In this document: one piece after another, positions 1-8,579 of the stretch | How positions within the stretch are numbered: the stretch's first letter is position 1 | How the letters are laid out: each line of letters starts with the position of its first letter | NCBI GenBank assembly: GCA_946614435.1 | Contig: CAMOGW010000012.1 | Location: 1-64,000, forward strand | Direction of reading: 5' to 3' | Origin: an uncultured Prevotella sp. | GTDB taxonomy: Bacteria; Bacteroidota; Bacteroidia; Bacteroidales; Bacteroidaceae | DNA: 64,000 nt | The notes under the pieces: generated by a model | What the model saw: only the letters and a program-made list of their open reading frames with translations | The model's database searches: none | What the model was told of the DNA's origin: nothing | Translations under genes and position numbers: made by a program

Positions 1-560
1 CTCCTTTTGGAGGAATATTTCACGTGAGGGAGCAATTTTCCCGTTATGTAGGTCCTGTTATCGACAAAGTACTGGGTCTCCGATGTACGTCATTCGGCTA
101 CCAGTACAGCGAGATTGCAGGTTCGCTGGCAAGCGTCTACTTTTGTGGCGGTGACTGCGTGGAGGACGTTACGAGCCACCTGATGCCCCATCTCTCGCTG
201 CATCCCGCACTTCGCACATGCAGCTCTGACACAATCCTGAGAGCGATTTCAGAACTGGCCACGGCTAACACGACCTACACCTCTGACACGGGCAAGAGCT
301 ATGACTTCAATACCGCCACGAAGCTGAACCGTTTGCTGGTAAAGGCGCTCCTGAGCACAGGGCAGCTCATGGCTGGAGCGTCGTACGACCTTGACTTCGA
401 CCATCAGTTCATAGAGACGGAGAAGTACGATGCGAAGATGACCTACAAGAAGTTCTTCGCGAGCGAAGCGAACAAGTTCGAGCACACAGGTTACAGTCCC
501 GGCGTGGCCGTCATTGGCGACCTCATTGTGGGTAGCATCACTATTAGTTGCGGATTTTAG
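1..560 (+). pseudogene. IS1380-family transposase fragment (5' cut by window edge, 3' truncated)
   Basis: The reading frame is open from the first bases (PFGGIF...) and has no start inside the window. The residues around LGLRCTSFGYQYSEI, VYFCGGDCVEDVT and DFDHQFIETEKYD are the N-terminal third of Bacteroides-type IS1380 transposases, which are usually about 430 residues long (family knowledge). After GVAVIGDLIVG the family sequence stops and the frame ends within a few codons, so the catalytic C-terminal half is missing. The stretch FFASEANKFEHTG also interrupts the usual YKKFLGYSPG junction. I read it as an inactive remnant beside a tRNA gene. I could not identify terminal inverted repeats or a target duplication. 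Confidence 0.8.
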
Positions 561-562
561 GG

Positions 563-604
563 TAATTAAAAATAATGAGAGCCTGTATTTAGACTCTCAT
601 TATT
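563..604 (-). terminator. Rho-independent terminator of tRNA-Ser
   Basis: An 11-bp perfect stem (571-581 with 594-604, AATAATGAGAG) encloses a 12-nt loop. Read on the minus strand it is followed by TTTTTAATT. It sits 20 nt downstream of the tRNA 3' end, so it most likely ends the tRNA transcript. It may also insulate the IS remnant. Confidence 0.8.
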
Positions 605-624
605 AGGGACTTACATCTGCCTTG

Positions 625-711
625 CGGAGAGTGAGGGATTCAAACCCCCGATACCCATAAGGGTATACCGGATTTCGAGTCCAGCGCGATCGATCACTCT
701 GCCAACTCTCC
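625..711 (-). tRNA. tRNA-Ser(CGA)
   Basis: On the minus strand the 5' acceptor strand GGAGAGT (705-711) pairs with ACTCTCC (626-632), and the discriminator is G. The anticodon loop reads CTCGAAA, with anticodon CGA (675-677 on the plus strand), which decodes UCG. There is a long variable arm, as expected for class II tRNA-Ser, and a T-loop of GTTTGAATC type. CCA is not encoded. A promoter and a terminator flank it, so it looks like a single-gene transcription unit. Confidence 0.93.
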
Positions 712-761
712 TTTTGCCGAGGAGTCATCGTTTTCGATGGCTATCCGTTTTTAAAGCGGTG

Positions 762-793
762 CAAAGGTAATAAGTTTTTTTGAAACAGACAAA
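762..793 (-). promoter_or_regulatory. Bacteroidetes-type promoter for tRNA-Ser
   Basis: On the minus strand TTTG (790-793) is followed, after 20 nt, by TACCTTTG (762-769). This matches the Bacteroidetes primary sigma consensus. The tRNA begins about 50 nt downstream. Confidence 0.75.
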
Positions 794-1239
794 TTTTTTC
801 ATTTCTTTTTCTTTGCATTATACATGTTTTGCACTTGATTTGCAAACATCTGGCACGCAGATCAGTCCTGTGGGGCATCCGCATGGGAGGGGCATGACTT
901 CAGGAGGGGGCATCGAATCATGGAGTGATTCAGCTGAAACCGAAGGAGAAAACTCCATGTTCTTCGGGATGATTCAGGCTATTTCAGCATAAGCAGCTGC
1001 AGCGGATTATATAATCGGCTATAGCGGACTATATAATCCGCTGCAGCTGCTTATACTCATTCAACCTGAATGCCCCCGAAACCAATGGCATTCTGCTCCT
1101 TGAAACAATCGTCACGGCTCCCTGATATAGGGTGGGTCACAAGTTCAACGGAATCATTACGCTCACTCGTTGAAATCTTAATTCTTTGTAAAATCGCAAA
1201 AATGTGAAGAAACAAGTCGATTAATTCGCAAAGAATGAT
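794..1239. other. Non-coding stretch rich in inverted repeats
   Basis: I see no convincing gene here. The one open frame (780-992) has no family resemblance and crosses repeat structure. The stretch holds several dyads: CCGAAG/CTTCGG (940-945 with 962-967) with GGAG/CTCC nested inside, the large palindrome at 989-1054, GAATGCC/GGCATTC (1068-1074 with 1087-1093), and TTCAACG/CGTTGAA (1144-1150 with 1168-1174). It looks like decayed or repetitive intergenic DNA. Confidence 0.6.
989..1054. repeat. Perfect 25-bp inverted repeat with 16-nt loop
   Basis: Positions 989-1013 are exactly complementary to 1030-1054. Each arm contains GCAGCTGCAGCGG followed by an AT-rich ATTATATA segment. The loop (1014-1029) itself contains GCTATAGC. 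It has no T-tract on either side, so it is not a standard terminator. It could be a dispersed REP-like or MITE-like element, or a protein-binding palindrome. Confidence 0.9.
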
Positions 1240-1247
1240 TACTTTTG
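1240..1247 (+). promoter_or_regulatory. Promoter -7 element of ftsK
   Basis: TACTTTTG fits the Bacteroidetes TAnnTTTG consensus and lies about 110 nt before the ftsK start. A clear upstream TTTG is not visible at the expected distance. Confidence 0.5.
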
Positions 1248-1355
1248 CATTAAAATTATAAAAAGAACAAAGGTTGTTGAACTAATATATTAATGTTCGC
1301 GCACGTATGTAAACCTTATATTATAACTATCAACACATAGCAGATAACACACTGT

Positions 1356-3845
1356 ATGGCTAAAAAGAAAAAGGAAGAGGAACGGAGGCCCTCATTCATT
1401 GAATCGATTGAGGGTATCAATTTTTTTCACAATGAAAAATTGAAGTTTTTTATTGGCTTGCTGTTTTTTGCAGTGGCCTTTTATTTCGTGCTGTCATTTA
1501 TCTCATTTTTTGGAAACGGACATGCCGACCAGAGCCTGATTGAAAATATAAGAGGGGGCGAGATGGCCAACGAGCATCAGATATTTGAAAACTACTGTGG
1601 CTCGCTCGGTGCCTATACGGCTTATTTCTTTATCAATCGCTGTTTCGGATTGGCCGCCTTCATCATCCCGTTCTTTCTGTTTCTGGTCTCTTTCCACCTC
1701 ATGAAAGCCTACCGGGTGAATCTCTGGAAATGGTTCTTTGCACTGGCCATCGTCATGATATGGAGCTCGGTGACAATGGCAAAATTCCTGACCCCCATCT
1801 TTGCAGACAGCCACTTCTGCCCAGGCGGTGACCACGGTCTGACTATCTGTCAGACGATTGAGGGCTATGTGGGGGCACCGGGACTGGTGGCTATCCTTGC
1901 GCTCGTAGCCCTTGCCTTCTTCATCTACATCAGTACGGCCACCATCGACCTGATTCGCAAAATGCTAAATCCATCGAAGATCATCGACCGAATCAAGTTC
2001 AAGGTGGTTGATACTTCTAAAGAAGAAGTAGCTCCTGAAGACAGTTATGAGAATAACATACAGACGCAAGAAGAGCCGCTCGTATTCGACAATCCCGAGA
2101 CACAGACAGTTGAGTTCGATCATAAGCCCGACGCGACTGCTGAAAAGGAGCCTGCAGACGACGGAACGAAGAATCCTAACCGGCGCTCAAGCACAGTCAA
2201 CCACGAACCGACTGAAGACCAGCATGCCAGTGACGAGCTGAACATGGAAGTGGAGATGGCTGAAGCTGAAGAAACAGCGGATTCATCGAAGCCAGTGGCC
2301 GAAAACGAGCCGTCGCTGGAGCCTTATGATCCCAAGCGCGACCTGGAGAACTACCGATTCCCCACGCTCGACTTGCTGAAAGCCTACGAAACCGACGGTA
2401 AGCCCTACATTGACATGGTGGAGCAGACGGCCAACAAGAACCGGATTGTTGAGGTGCTGCGCAATTTCGGCATAGAGATCTCAAGCATCAAAGCAACCGT
2501 AGGTCCTACCATTACGCTTTATGAAATTACGCCTGCACAGGGTGTTCGCATCTCCAAGATTCGCAATCTGGAAGATGACATTGCCCTGAGCCTGAAAGCA
2601 CTGGGCATTCGTATTATAGCGCCCATCCCAGGTAAGGGCACGATTGGTATTGAGGTTCCTAATGCCAAGCCTAACGTGGTGTCGATGGAATCGGTGCTGA
2701 ACTCGAAAAAGTTCCAGGAGACCACGATGGACCTGCCCTGCGCTATGGGCAAGACCATCACCAACGAAGTGTTCATGTTCGACCTTGCCAAGGCTCCCCA
2801 CCTCCTCGTGGCCGGTGCTACGGGTCAGGGTAAGTCGGTAGGTCTGAACGCCATCCTCACCTCGCTGCTCTACAAGAAGCACCCTGCTGAGATGAAGATT
2901 GTCCTGGTGGACCCGAAGATGGTAGAGTTCAGCATCTATAAGAACATTGACAAGCACTTCCTCGCCTGTCTGCCTGAAGAGATAGACAATCCCATCATCA
3001 CCGACACCTCAAAGGTGGTGCGCACACTGCAGAGCCTCTGTGTGGAGATGGATGCCCGCTATGAGCTGCTGATGGCTGCCGGCGAGCGCAACATCAAAGA
3101 CTACAACCGCAAGTTCACGGCCCGCAAGCTGAATCCGGAGAAAGGCCATCGGTACATGCCTTACATCGTAGTGGTGATAGATGAGTATGGCGACCTGATC
3201 ATGACCGCCGGCAAGGAGATAGAGCTGCCCATTGCACGCATCGCCCAGAAGGCACGCGCCGTAGGCATCCACATGATTATAGCCACGCAGCGTCCTACCA
3301 CAAACATCATCACGGGTACGATTAAGGCTAACTTCCCTGCGCGTATCGCCTTCAAGGTGAGCCAAGGCATTGACTCGAAGACCATTCTGGACCGCATGGG
3401 GGCCCAGCAGCTCATTGGTCGCGGCGACATGCTCTACCTGCTGGGCAACGACCCCATACGCGTGCAGTGCGCGTTCGTCGATACGCCCGAAGTGGTGAAT
3501 ATCAACAATTTCATCGCTTCGCAGCAAGGCTATCTTACTCCGCTCGAACTGCCCGAGCCAGTCGTTGAGAGCGGCGAGGATATGGGAGGAGGCTCGGCTG
3601 AGGTGGATCTCACGCATCTGGACCCCATGTTTGAGGATGCCGCACGCCTGATCGTTCAGAGTGGCAGTGGCTCAACCAGCCTCATCCAGCGCAAGTTCTC
3701 AATAGGCTACAACCGTGCAGGCCGACTCATGGACCTGATGGAGAAAGCCGGAGTGGTGGGGGCGGCGCATGGCAGCAAGCCGCGCGAAGTGCTCATTCAG
3801 GACGAGCTGAGCCTGGAGCAACTCTTAAATTCACTGAGACATTAA
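1356..3845 (+). CDS. ftsK: DNA translocase FtsK/SpoIIIE
   Basis: ATP-driven DNA pump at the division septum that clears chromosome termini and resolves dimers with the Xer recombinases. The 829-aa protein starts with a basic tail and four hydrophobic segments (about residues 29-52, 87-119, 122-144, 172-200). An acidic, low-complexity linker follows (about 215-330), shorter than the enterobacterial one. The motor domain carries Walker A GATGQGKS at 487-494 and Walker B VVVIDE at 605-610. The C-terminal winged-helix gamma domain (about 763-820), recognisable by LIVQSGSGSTSLIQRKFSIGY, is the part that reads polar DNA motifs in this family. A lolA-like gene follows, an order common in Bacteroidales. 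Confidence 0.95.
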   Translation: MAKKKKEEERRPSFIESIEGINFFHNEKLKFFIGLLFFAVAFYFVLSFISFFGNGHADQSLIENIRGGEMANEHQIFENYCGSLGAYTAYFFINRCFGLAAFIIPFFLFLVSFHLMKAYRVNLWKWFFALAIVMIWSSVTMAKFLTPIFADSHFCPGGDHGLTICQTIEGYVGAPGLVAILALVALAFFIYISTATIDLIRKMLNPSKIIDRIKFKVVDTSKEEVAPEDSYENNIQTQEEPLVFDNPETQTVEFDHKPDATAEKEPADDGTKNPNRRSSTVNHEPTEDQHASDELNMEVEMAEAEETADSSKPVAENEPSLEPYDPKRDLENYRFPTLDLLKAYETDGKPYIDMVEQTANKNRIVEVLRNFGIEISSIKATVGPTITLYEITPAQGVRISKIRNLEDDIALSLKALGIRIIAPIPGKGTIGIEVPNAKPNVVSMESVLNSKKFQETTMDLPCAMGKTITNEVFMFDLAKAPHLLVAGATGQGKSVGLNAILTSLLYKKHPAEMKIVLVDPKMVEFSIYKNIDKHFLACLPEEIDNPIITDTSKVVRTLQSLCVEMDARYELLMAAGERNIKDYNRKFTARKLNPEKGHRYMPYIVVVIDEYGDLIMTAGKEIELPIARIAQKARAVGIHMIIATQRPTTNIITGTIKANFPARIAFKVSQGIDSKTILDRMGAQQLIGRGDMLYLLGNDPIRVQCAFVDTPEVVNINNFIASQQGYLTPLELPEPVVESGEDMGGGSAEVDLTHLDPMFEDAARLIVQSGSGSTSLIQRKFSIGYNRAGRLMDLMEKAGVVGAAHGSKPREVLIQDELSLEQLLNSLRH

Positions 3846-3887
3846 TTTTCTATAAAAAAAAACAATTCTACTTTTAAAGACTGGATT

Positions 3888-4496
3888 ATGAAGACAAAAA
3901 CATTCGTGATAGCACTGCTGGCACTTTTTGCTCACTTCACCACGAGCAATGCTCAGGATGTGCGTAGCGTGCTCGACAAGTGTGCTGCAGCCGTCAGCGT
4001 CAAGGAAGGAGTGAGCGCATCGTTCCGCATGGAGAGCGCCCAATATGGAAAAGCCAATGGCACCATCAAGGTGAAGGGCAGGAAGTTTCATGCCTCAACC
4101 GCTGTAGCCAGCATGTGGTTCGACGGTAAGACACAGTGGACTTACCTGAACAGCAACAACGAGGTGAGCGTCACGACACCGACCGAGGCGCAGCTGCAAG
4201 CCATCAACCCCTATAACTTTATCAATCTGTATAAGTCGGGATTCAAGAGCAGCATGACCACTAATGCGTCATCGTATCATGTGCATCTGACGGCTGAGAA
4301 TGCCAGTAGGAAGATTCAGGAGCTCTTCATCACCATTGACAAGAAGACGTTCTCGCCTTCAGAAGTGAAGCTGCGACAGGGCTCGAAATGGACCACGTTC
4401 TTCATTACCGATTTCAAGACGGTGAAACTTGCCGACACGGAGTTCACTTTCAAATCAAAGGATTTTCCCACGGCTGAGGTCATTGACCTGCGGTGA
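3888..4496 (+). CDS. LolA-like outer-membrane lipoprotein carrier
   Basis: 202 aa with a signal peptide (residues 1 to about 22, ending SNAQ). The mature part resembles LolA: a half-barrel that carries lipoproteins through the periplasm to the outer membrane. Family-like stretches are VSASFRMES, GKFHAS-type strands, DGKTQWTYL and the YNFINLYKSGF region. It lies 42 nt after ftsK on the same strand, and the ftsK-lolA pair recurs in Bacteroidetes. Sequence conservation in LolA is low, so the assignment rests on fold-type pattern and neighbourhood. Another periplasmic lipid-binding protein is the main alternative. Confidence 0.75.
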   Translation: MKTKTFVIALLALFAHFTTSNAQDVRSVLDKCAAAVSVKEGVSASFRMESAQYGKANGTIKVKGRKFHASTAVASMWFDGKTQWTYLNSNNEVSVTTPTEAQLQAINPYNFINLYKSGFKSSMTTNASSYHVHLTAENASRKIQELFITIDKKTFSPSEVKLRQGSKWTTFFITDFKTVKLADTEFTFKSKDFPTAEVIDLR

Positions 4497-4514
4497 CACT
4501 TCACTTACGCTGAC

Positions 4515-6008
4515 ATGAATGCCTTTTCGCTTTTCCGCCTGCTACGGAAAAATAACAATCTGGAGTTCCGCCGTTCGCCTGCTTACGAGCAAAGTCTGGT
4601 GGCCAAGGTCCTGATGGGGATAGGTGCCTGCATCTTTGTGCTCTATCTCATTATCTATGGCACCATGTTCGGCTCGATAGCAAGCAGTAACCACGAGCCT
4701 GGATTCATCATGGCTATTTTGCCTGTTCTCCTGATTATAGATTTCGGTCTCCGCTTCATGGTGCAGCAGACACCTGCGATGCTTGTGAAGCCTTACATGC
4801 TGCTGCCAGTGCAGCGGAAAAGAGTGATTGACACCTTTCTGATCACGTCGCTCCTGAGCATATACAACTTTCTGTGGCTCAGTCTGCTGCTGCCTTATTT
4901 AGTGATTGTCCTGGCAGGCGGCTGCGAGTGGGGCGAGGCGTGCTCGCTGCTGTGTTCGGGCATTCTGCTCATCATGCTCAACAGCCAGATCTATCTGCTC
5001 GTGCGCACCTTGGTAGCTCGCAACCTGTTCTGGTGGCTGATGCCCATACTCATCTACGGAGCCTATTTCGTGCCTCTGCTCATTGACCAAAAGGGCAACC
5101 TCTTCGACGATGTGCTCGATGTGGTGACGGAGTGGGGCGTTAGCGGATGGGTGACAGTGGGGGTCTTGGCTGTCCTGACCTGCCTGTTCTTCCTGAACCG
5201 CAACATGCAGAATGCCTTCGTCTATGAAGAGGTGGCTCGCCAGGAAAAGGAGTCAACGGTGAAGATCAGTGCCACATCGCAGTTCTCGTTCTTCAACAGA
5301 TTCGGGGAAATCGGCGAATACCTGAAGCTGGAACTGAAGTCCATCTTCCGCAACAAAGCCATTCGCGCTCGTGTCATTTCCAGCTTGTTGCTGATCATCG
5401 TGTTCTCGGCACTGATTGCCTACACCCATATCTATGACGGGCGCATGATGCTGAACTTCTTCTGCTACTATTGCTTCTCACTGTATGGTATGACGGCTCT
5501 CGTCAAGATTATGGGTCCTGAGGGCAATTACATTGACCTGCTGATGGTGCATAGAGAGAACATACTCACGCTGCTGCGTGCCAAGTACTATTTTCATTGT
5601 GCTGTGCTGATAGTGCCTCTGCTGGTGATGCTGCCTGCCGTGATAGAAGGCAAGTTCTCCATTCTCATGATGCTCAGCTACATGCTGCTGTCGAGCGGAC
5701 TGCTTTATTTCATCCTGTTCCAGTTGGCAGTCTCCAATAAGCAGACCTTGCCGCTTGATCAGAAATTGACCGGCAAGGCTCAAGTGGAAAATGGTCATCA
5801 GCTGATTTTCGAGCTCGTAGGAATGACACTTCCCCTGATACTGGTCATGCTCTTGTTGCTGGCATTCGAGGAAGACACGTGCTACATGATTCTGCTGGCA
5901 ATCGGCATTGTGCTCACAGCGCTGCACCCACTGTGGCTGCGCCATGTCTATGTGCGCATGATGAAGCGGAAATACAAAAATCTGGAAGGCTTCCACTCTT
6001 CCAGATAA
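4515..6008 (+). CDS. DUF5687 family ABC-type membrane permease
   Basis: 497 aa, strongly hydrophobic, with about ten to twelve membrane segments in two blocks separated by a soluble loop around residues 235-280. The starting motif LLRKNNNLEFRRSPAYEQSL and overall length match the DUF5687 family of Bacteroidetes, taken to be the membrane half of an ABC exporter. It starts 18 nt after the lolA-like stop and is probably co-transcribed. No ATP-binding subunit lies next to it in this window. The next gene is convergent pyrI. The substrate is unknown. Confidence 0.7.
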   Translation: MNAFSLFRLLRKNNNLEFRRSPAYEQSLVAKVLMGIGACIFVLYLIIYGTMFGSIASSNHEPGFIMAILPVLLIIDFGLRFMVQQTPAMLVKPYMLLPVQRKRVIDTFLITSLLSIYNFLWLSLLLPYLVIVLAGGCEWGEACSLLCSGILLIMLNSQIYLLVRTLVARNLFWWLMPILIYGAYFVPLLIDQKGNLFDDVLDVVTEWGVSGWVTVGVLAVLTCLFFLNRNMQNAFVYEEVARQEKESTVKISATSQFSFFNRFGEIGEYLKLELKSIFRNKAIRARVISSLLLIIVFSALIAYTHIYDGRMMLNFFCYYCFSLYGMTALVKIMGPEGNYIDLLMVHRENILTLLRAKYYFHCAVLIVPLLVMLPAVIEGKFSILMMLSYMLLSSGLLYFILFQLAVSNKQTLPLDQKLTGKAQVENGHQLIFELVGMTLPLILVMLLLLAFEEDTCYMILLAIGIVLTALHPLWLRHVYVRMMKRKYKNLEGFHSSR

Positions 6009-6033
6009 AAAAGGGTTCAATCAAGATTCAGAT

Positions 6034-6070
6034 AAAAAAGTCGAGTTGGCAGTTATACCAGCTCGACTTT
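6034..6070 (-). terminator. Terminator of pyrBI overlapping the pyrI stop
   Basis: AAAGTCGAGTTGG (6037-6049) pairs with CCAGCTCGACTTT (6058-6070) with one G-T mismatch. On the minus strand the stem is followed by a run of T. The upstream arm encodes the last residues of PyrI. It may also slow read-through from the convergent DUF5687 gene. Confidence 0.75.
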
Positions 6071-6496
6071 ATTGATGTCCTGCTCCTTTTCGCAGTAGTG
6101 GCAAGTAAGTATTCCGTTTGCCACATGGAAAAGGGTAGGCATCGGCTCGTTGTTAGTGATGCACTTGGGGTTGTTGCACCGGACGATTCCGCGTATCACT
6201 TCAGGTGTGGTAACCGTCTTCTTCTCAACCACTTCGAAGTCATGAATAATGTTAAGCACAATGTTGGGGGCCACAACTGAGAGGCGTGAGATTTCCTCGT
6301 CAGTGAAGAATTTGTCCTCAACTTTAATAATGCCTTTCTTTCCCAGTTTCTTGGAAAGGAAGTTGTATCCGATGGTCACAGGCGTGGCAAGCTGATGAAG
6401 CCCCAGCAGCTGTGCCACCTGATAAGTCTTGTCGCTGGGTATATGGTCAATTACGGTGCCGTTCTTGATAGCGGCTACAAGCATTTCGTTCTTCAT
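6053..6496 (-). CDS. pyrI: Aspartate carbamoyltransferase regulatory subunit
   Basis: 147 aa. Regulatory chain of aspartate transcarbamoylase, which binds CTP/ATP and joins the catalytic trimers. The N-terminal allosteric domain is residues 1 to about 100. The C-terminal zinc domain has four cysteines at 107, 112, 132 and 135, giving the C-x4-C ... C-x2-C pattern of the family. It lies 25 nt downstream of pyrB in the same operon. The order pyrB-pyrI matches the enterobacterial operon. A terminator overlaps its 3' end. Confidence 0.95.
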   Translation of the reverse strand: MKNEMLVAAIKNGTVIDHIPSDKTYQVAQLLGLHQLATPVTIGYNFLSKKLGKKGIIKVEDKFFTDEEISRLSVVAPNIVLNIIHDFEVVEKKTVTTPEVIRGIVRCNNPKCITNNEPMPTLFHVANGILTCHYCEKEQDINKVELV

Positions 6497-6521
6497 AGGG
6501 TGTCAGTACGTTAATTTGTTA

Positions 6522-7478
6522 TTAGAAATTGACGGGGATGATGGTCTTGTCGGCTCTCACATCGTCAAGGCTGATGCCGAGCACGTCGCAGAAGATGGCT
6601 TCGCGGGCAAAGAGTCCATTGCCAGCCTGCTGAATGTAGTAGGCGTGTGGATTGTCATCCACTTCATAGGAAATCTCGTTGACGCGAGGCAGCGGATGGA
6701 GAATCTTCATGTTGGGCTTAGCCAGACGAAGCATGTCGTTGTTGAGCACATATACATTCTTCACACGCTCATATTCCATCAGATCAGAGAACCGCTCTTT
6801 CTGCACACGGGTCATGTAGAGAATGTCGGCATCGGCAATCACTTTTTCGTTGAAGGCAGTGTGCTCCTGATACTTGATGCCATGCTCGTCGCAGTAGAGC
6901 TTGTACTCCCTTGGCATCTGCAGCTCCTTAGGTGCTACGAAGTGGAAGGTGGGGTTGAAATGGCGCATGGCCATCAGCAGCGAATGAACCGTGCGCCCGT
7001 ACTTCAAGTCACCCACAAGGTAGATGTTCAGATTCTCGAGCGTCCCCTGTGTCTTGTAGATGCTATAGAGGTCGAGCATACATTGCGAAGGGTGCTGATG
7101 GGCACCGTCGCCAGCATTGACGATGGGCACGGGACTCACCTCAGCAGCATACTGTGCTGCACCTTCAATGTAATGTCGCATCACGATCACGTCGGCATAG
7201 TTGGCCACCATGAGGATGGTGTCCTTCAAGGTCTCGCCTTTTGTGCCGCTCGTCACCTTGGGATCGGCAAAACCAATCACACGGGCTCCAAGACGATTGG
7301 CAGCCGTCTCGAAGCTAAGGCGCGTCCGGGTGGACGGTTCGAAAAAGAGGGTGGCAACTACGCGACCTTTCAGAAGTTCGCGATTAGGATGACGTTCAAA
7401 CTCTTGTGCCATCTCAATCATGTACATAATCTTCTCACGAGTGAGATCGGCAATGGTAACAAAATTGTGCTTGTCCAT
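6522..7478 (-). CDS. pyrB: Aspartate carbamoyltransferase catalytic subunit
   Basis: 318 aa. Condenses carbamoyl phosphate and L-aspartate to N-carbamoyl-aspartate, the first committed step of pyrimidine synthesis, in the cytoplasm. The carbamoyl-phosphate loop STRTRLSF is at residues 49-56. HHPSQ-type ([13 protein letters not shown]) and PLPR motifs are present. Length equals the class II ATCase catalytic chain, consistent with a holoenzyme with PyrI. It is transcribed away from mazG, with promoters for both genes in the 180-nt gap. Confidence 0.97.
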   Translation of the reverse strand: MDKHNFVTIADLTREKIMYMIEMAQEFERHPNRELLKGRVVATLFFEPSTRTRLSFETAANRLGARVIGFADPKVTSGTKGETLKDTILMVANYADVIVMRHYIEGAAQYAAEVSPVPIVNAGDGAHQHPSQCMLDLYSIYKTQGTLENLNIYLVGDLKYGRTVHSLLMAMRHFNPTFHFVAPKELQMPREYKLYCDEHGIKYQEHTAFNEKVIADADILYMTRVQKERFSDLMEYERVKNVYVLNNDMLRLAKPNMKILHPLPRVNEISYEVDDNPHAYYIQQAGNGLFAREAIFCDVLGISLDDVRADKTIIPVNF

Positions 7479-7503
7479 AATGAAGGTTTAGCTTATTCGA
7501 CTG

Positions 7504-7511
7504 CAAAGGTA
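7504..7511 (-). promoter_or_regulatory. Promoter -7 element of pyrBI
   Basis: CAAAGGTA on the plus strand is TACCTTTG on the minus strand, 25 nt upstream of the pyrB start. The -33 region is T-rich but lacks a clean TTTG. No pyrimidine attenuator is evident. Confidence 0.55.
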
Positions 7512-7601
7512 GTGAAATAATTTTGAGAACAGGAAAAACACTTTTCGCAATTTTGTTAATCTTCCCAAAAAAGCGGCTCAGCAGATTAGTATCAGTAAAT
7601 A

Positions 7602-7633
7602 TTTGGCTGTTTCGAAAAAAAGTTTTACCTTTG
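7602..7633 (+). promoter_or_regulatory. Promoter of the mazG operon
   Basis: TTTG (7602-7605), a 20-nt spacer and TACCTTTG (7626-7633) form a perfect Bacteroidetes promoter 25 nt before the mazG start. Confidence 0.85.
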
Positions 7634-7658
7634 TGCGAAATTAAACAAATAAATATAC

Positions 7659-8579
7659 ATGCATACACGTGAAGAGCAAATGAAAGCCTTTGGAAGGCTA
7701 CTCGACGTACTGGACCAGCTCAGGGAGAAATGTCCCTGGGACAGGAAGCAGACTTTCGAAAGCCTCCGGCCAAACACCATAGAGGAGACCTATGAGTTGT
7801 GTGACGCACTGGCACGCAATGACTATCACGACGCGATGAAGGAACTGGGCGACGTGATGATGCATCTCTGTTTCTACGCCAAGATAGGAAGTGAGAAGAA
7901 GGAGTTCGACATCTATGACGTGTTGCGCCAACAGGCCGACAAGCTCATTTTCCGCCATCCGCACATCTATCACCAGAGCCAGGTGGGGCAGGACGAACCG
8001 AAGCCCTTGCCTTATGGCGAAGAGCAATCTGCTGCTGAAAGTGAAACCAGCCAGTTCGCGACAGCCAAGACCGCTGAACAAGTGCTGCAGAACTGGGAAC
8101 AGATAAAACTGAAAGAGAAAGACGGCAATAAGCGTGTGCTCTCGGGTGTGCCTGCTGCGCTTCCCTCAGTCATCAAGGCATATCGCATTCAGGACAAAGC
8201 CCGTAACGTAGGGTTCGATTGGGAGAAGAAAGAAGACGTGTGGGACAAGGTGAATGAAGAATTGGGTGAGCTGAAGGAGGAGTTGGCCAAGACACTTCCA
8301 GAGAATCCCACAGACGAGCAAAAGGCCGCACTCCGAAGCAGGCAAGAAGGAGAATTGGGCGACTTCCTGTTCTCGGTGATCAATGCGGCACGACTCTATA
8401 AGCTGAATCCTGACAATGCGCTCGAAAAGGCAAACAATAAGTTCATCAGACGGTTCACTTATATTGAGGAGCACAGCATCCGCATCGGGAAACCTCTTAC
8501 GGAAATGACTCTTCAGGAAATGGACGGACTATGGAACGAAGCAAAACAATTAGAAAAAAAAGAAAATAAGAAATTATGA
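7659..8579 (+). CDS. mazG: Nucleoside triphosphate pyrophosphohydrolase MazG
   Basis: 306 aa. Hydrolyses (d)NTPs to the monophosphate and pyrophosphate, a house-cleaning role. The two MazG modules are visible: residues about 20-105 (CPWDRKQTFESLRPNTIEETYEL, with ELGDVMMH) and about 185-275 (EELGELKEEL ... EGELGDFLFSV). The ExxE ... ExxD metal motifs are present in both. A linker of about 30 residues makes it longer than E. coli MazG (about 263 aa). The stop overlaps the next start as ATGA, indicating translational coupling. Confidence 0.93.
   Translation: MHTREEQMKAFGRLLDVLDQLREKCPWDRKQTFESLRPNTIEETYELCDALARNDYHDAMKELGDVMMHLCFYAKIGSEKKEFDIYDVLRQQADKLIFRHPHIYHQSQVGQDEPKPLPYGEEQSAAESETSQFATAKTAEQVLQNWEQIKLKEKDGNKRVLSGVPAALPSVIKAYRIQDKARNVGFDWEKKEDVWDKVNEELGELKEELAKTLPENPTDEQKAALRSRQEGELGDFLFSVINAARLYKLNPDNALEKANNKFIRRFTYIEEHSIRIGKPLTEMTLQEMDGLWNEAKQLEKKENKKL

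Noticed and set aside
780..992. 70-aa open frame after the tRNA
   Set aside because: It has no family resemblance, crosses several inverted repeats and has no promoter in its direction.
6429..7520. Long plus-strand open frame opposite pyrB
   Set aside because: It is antisense to a certain gene, and its composition is the mirror image of pyrB codons.
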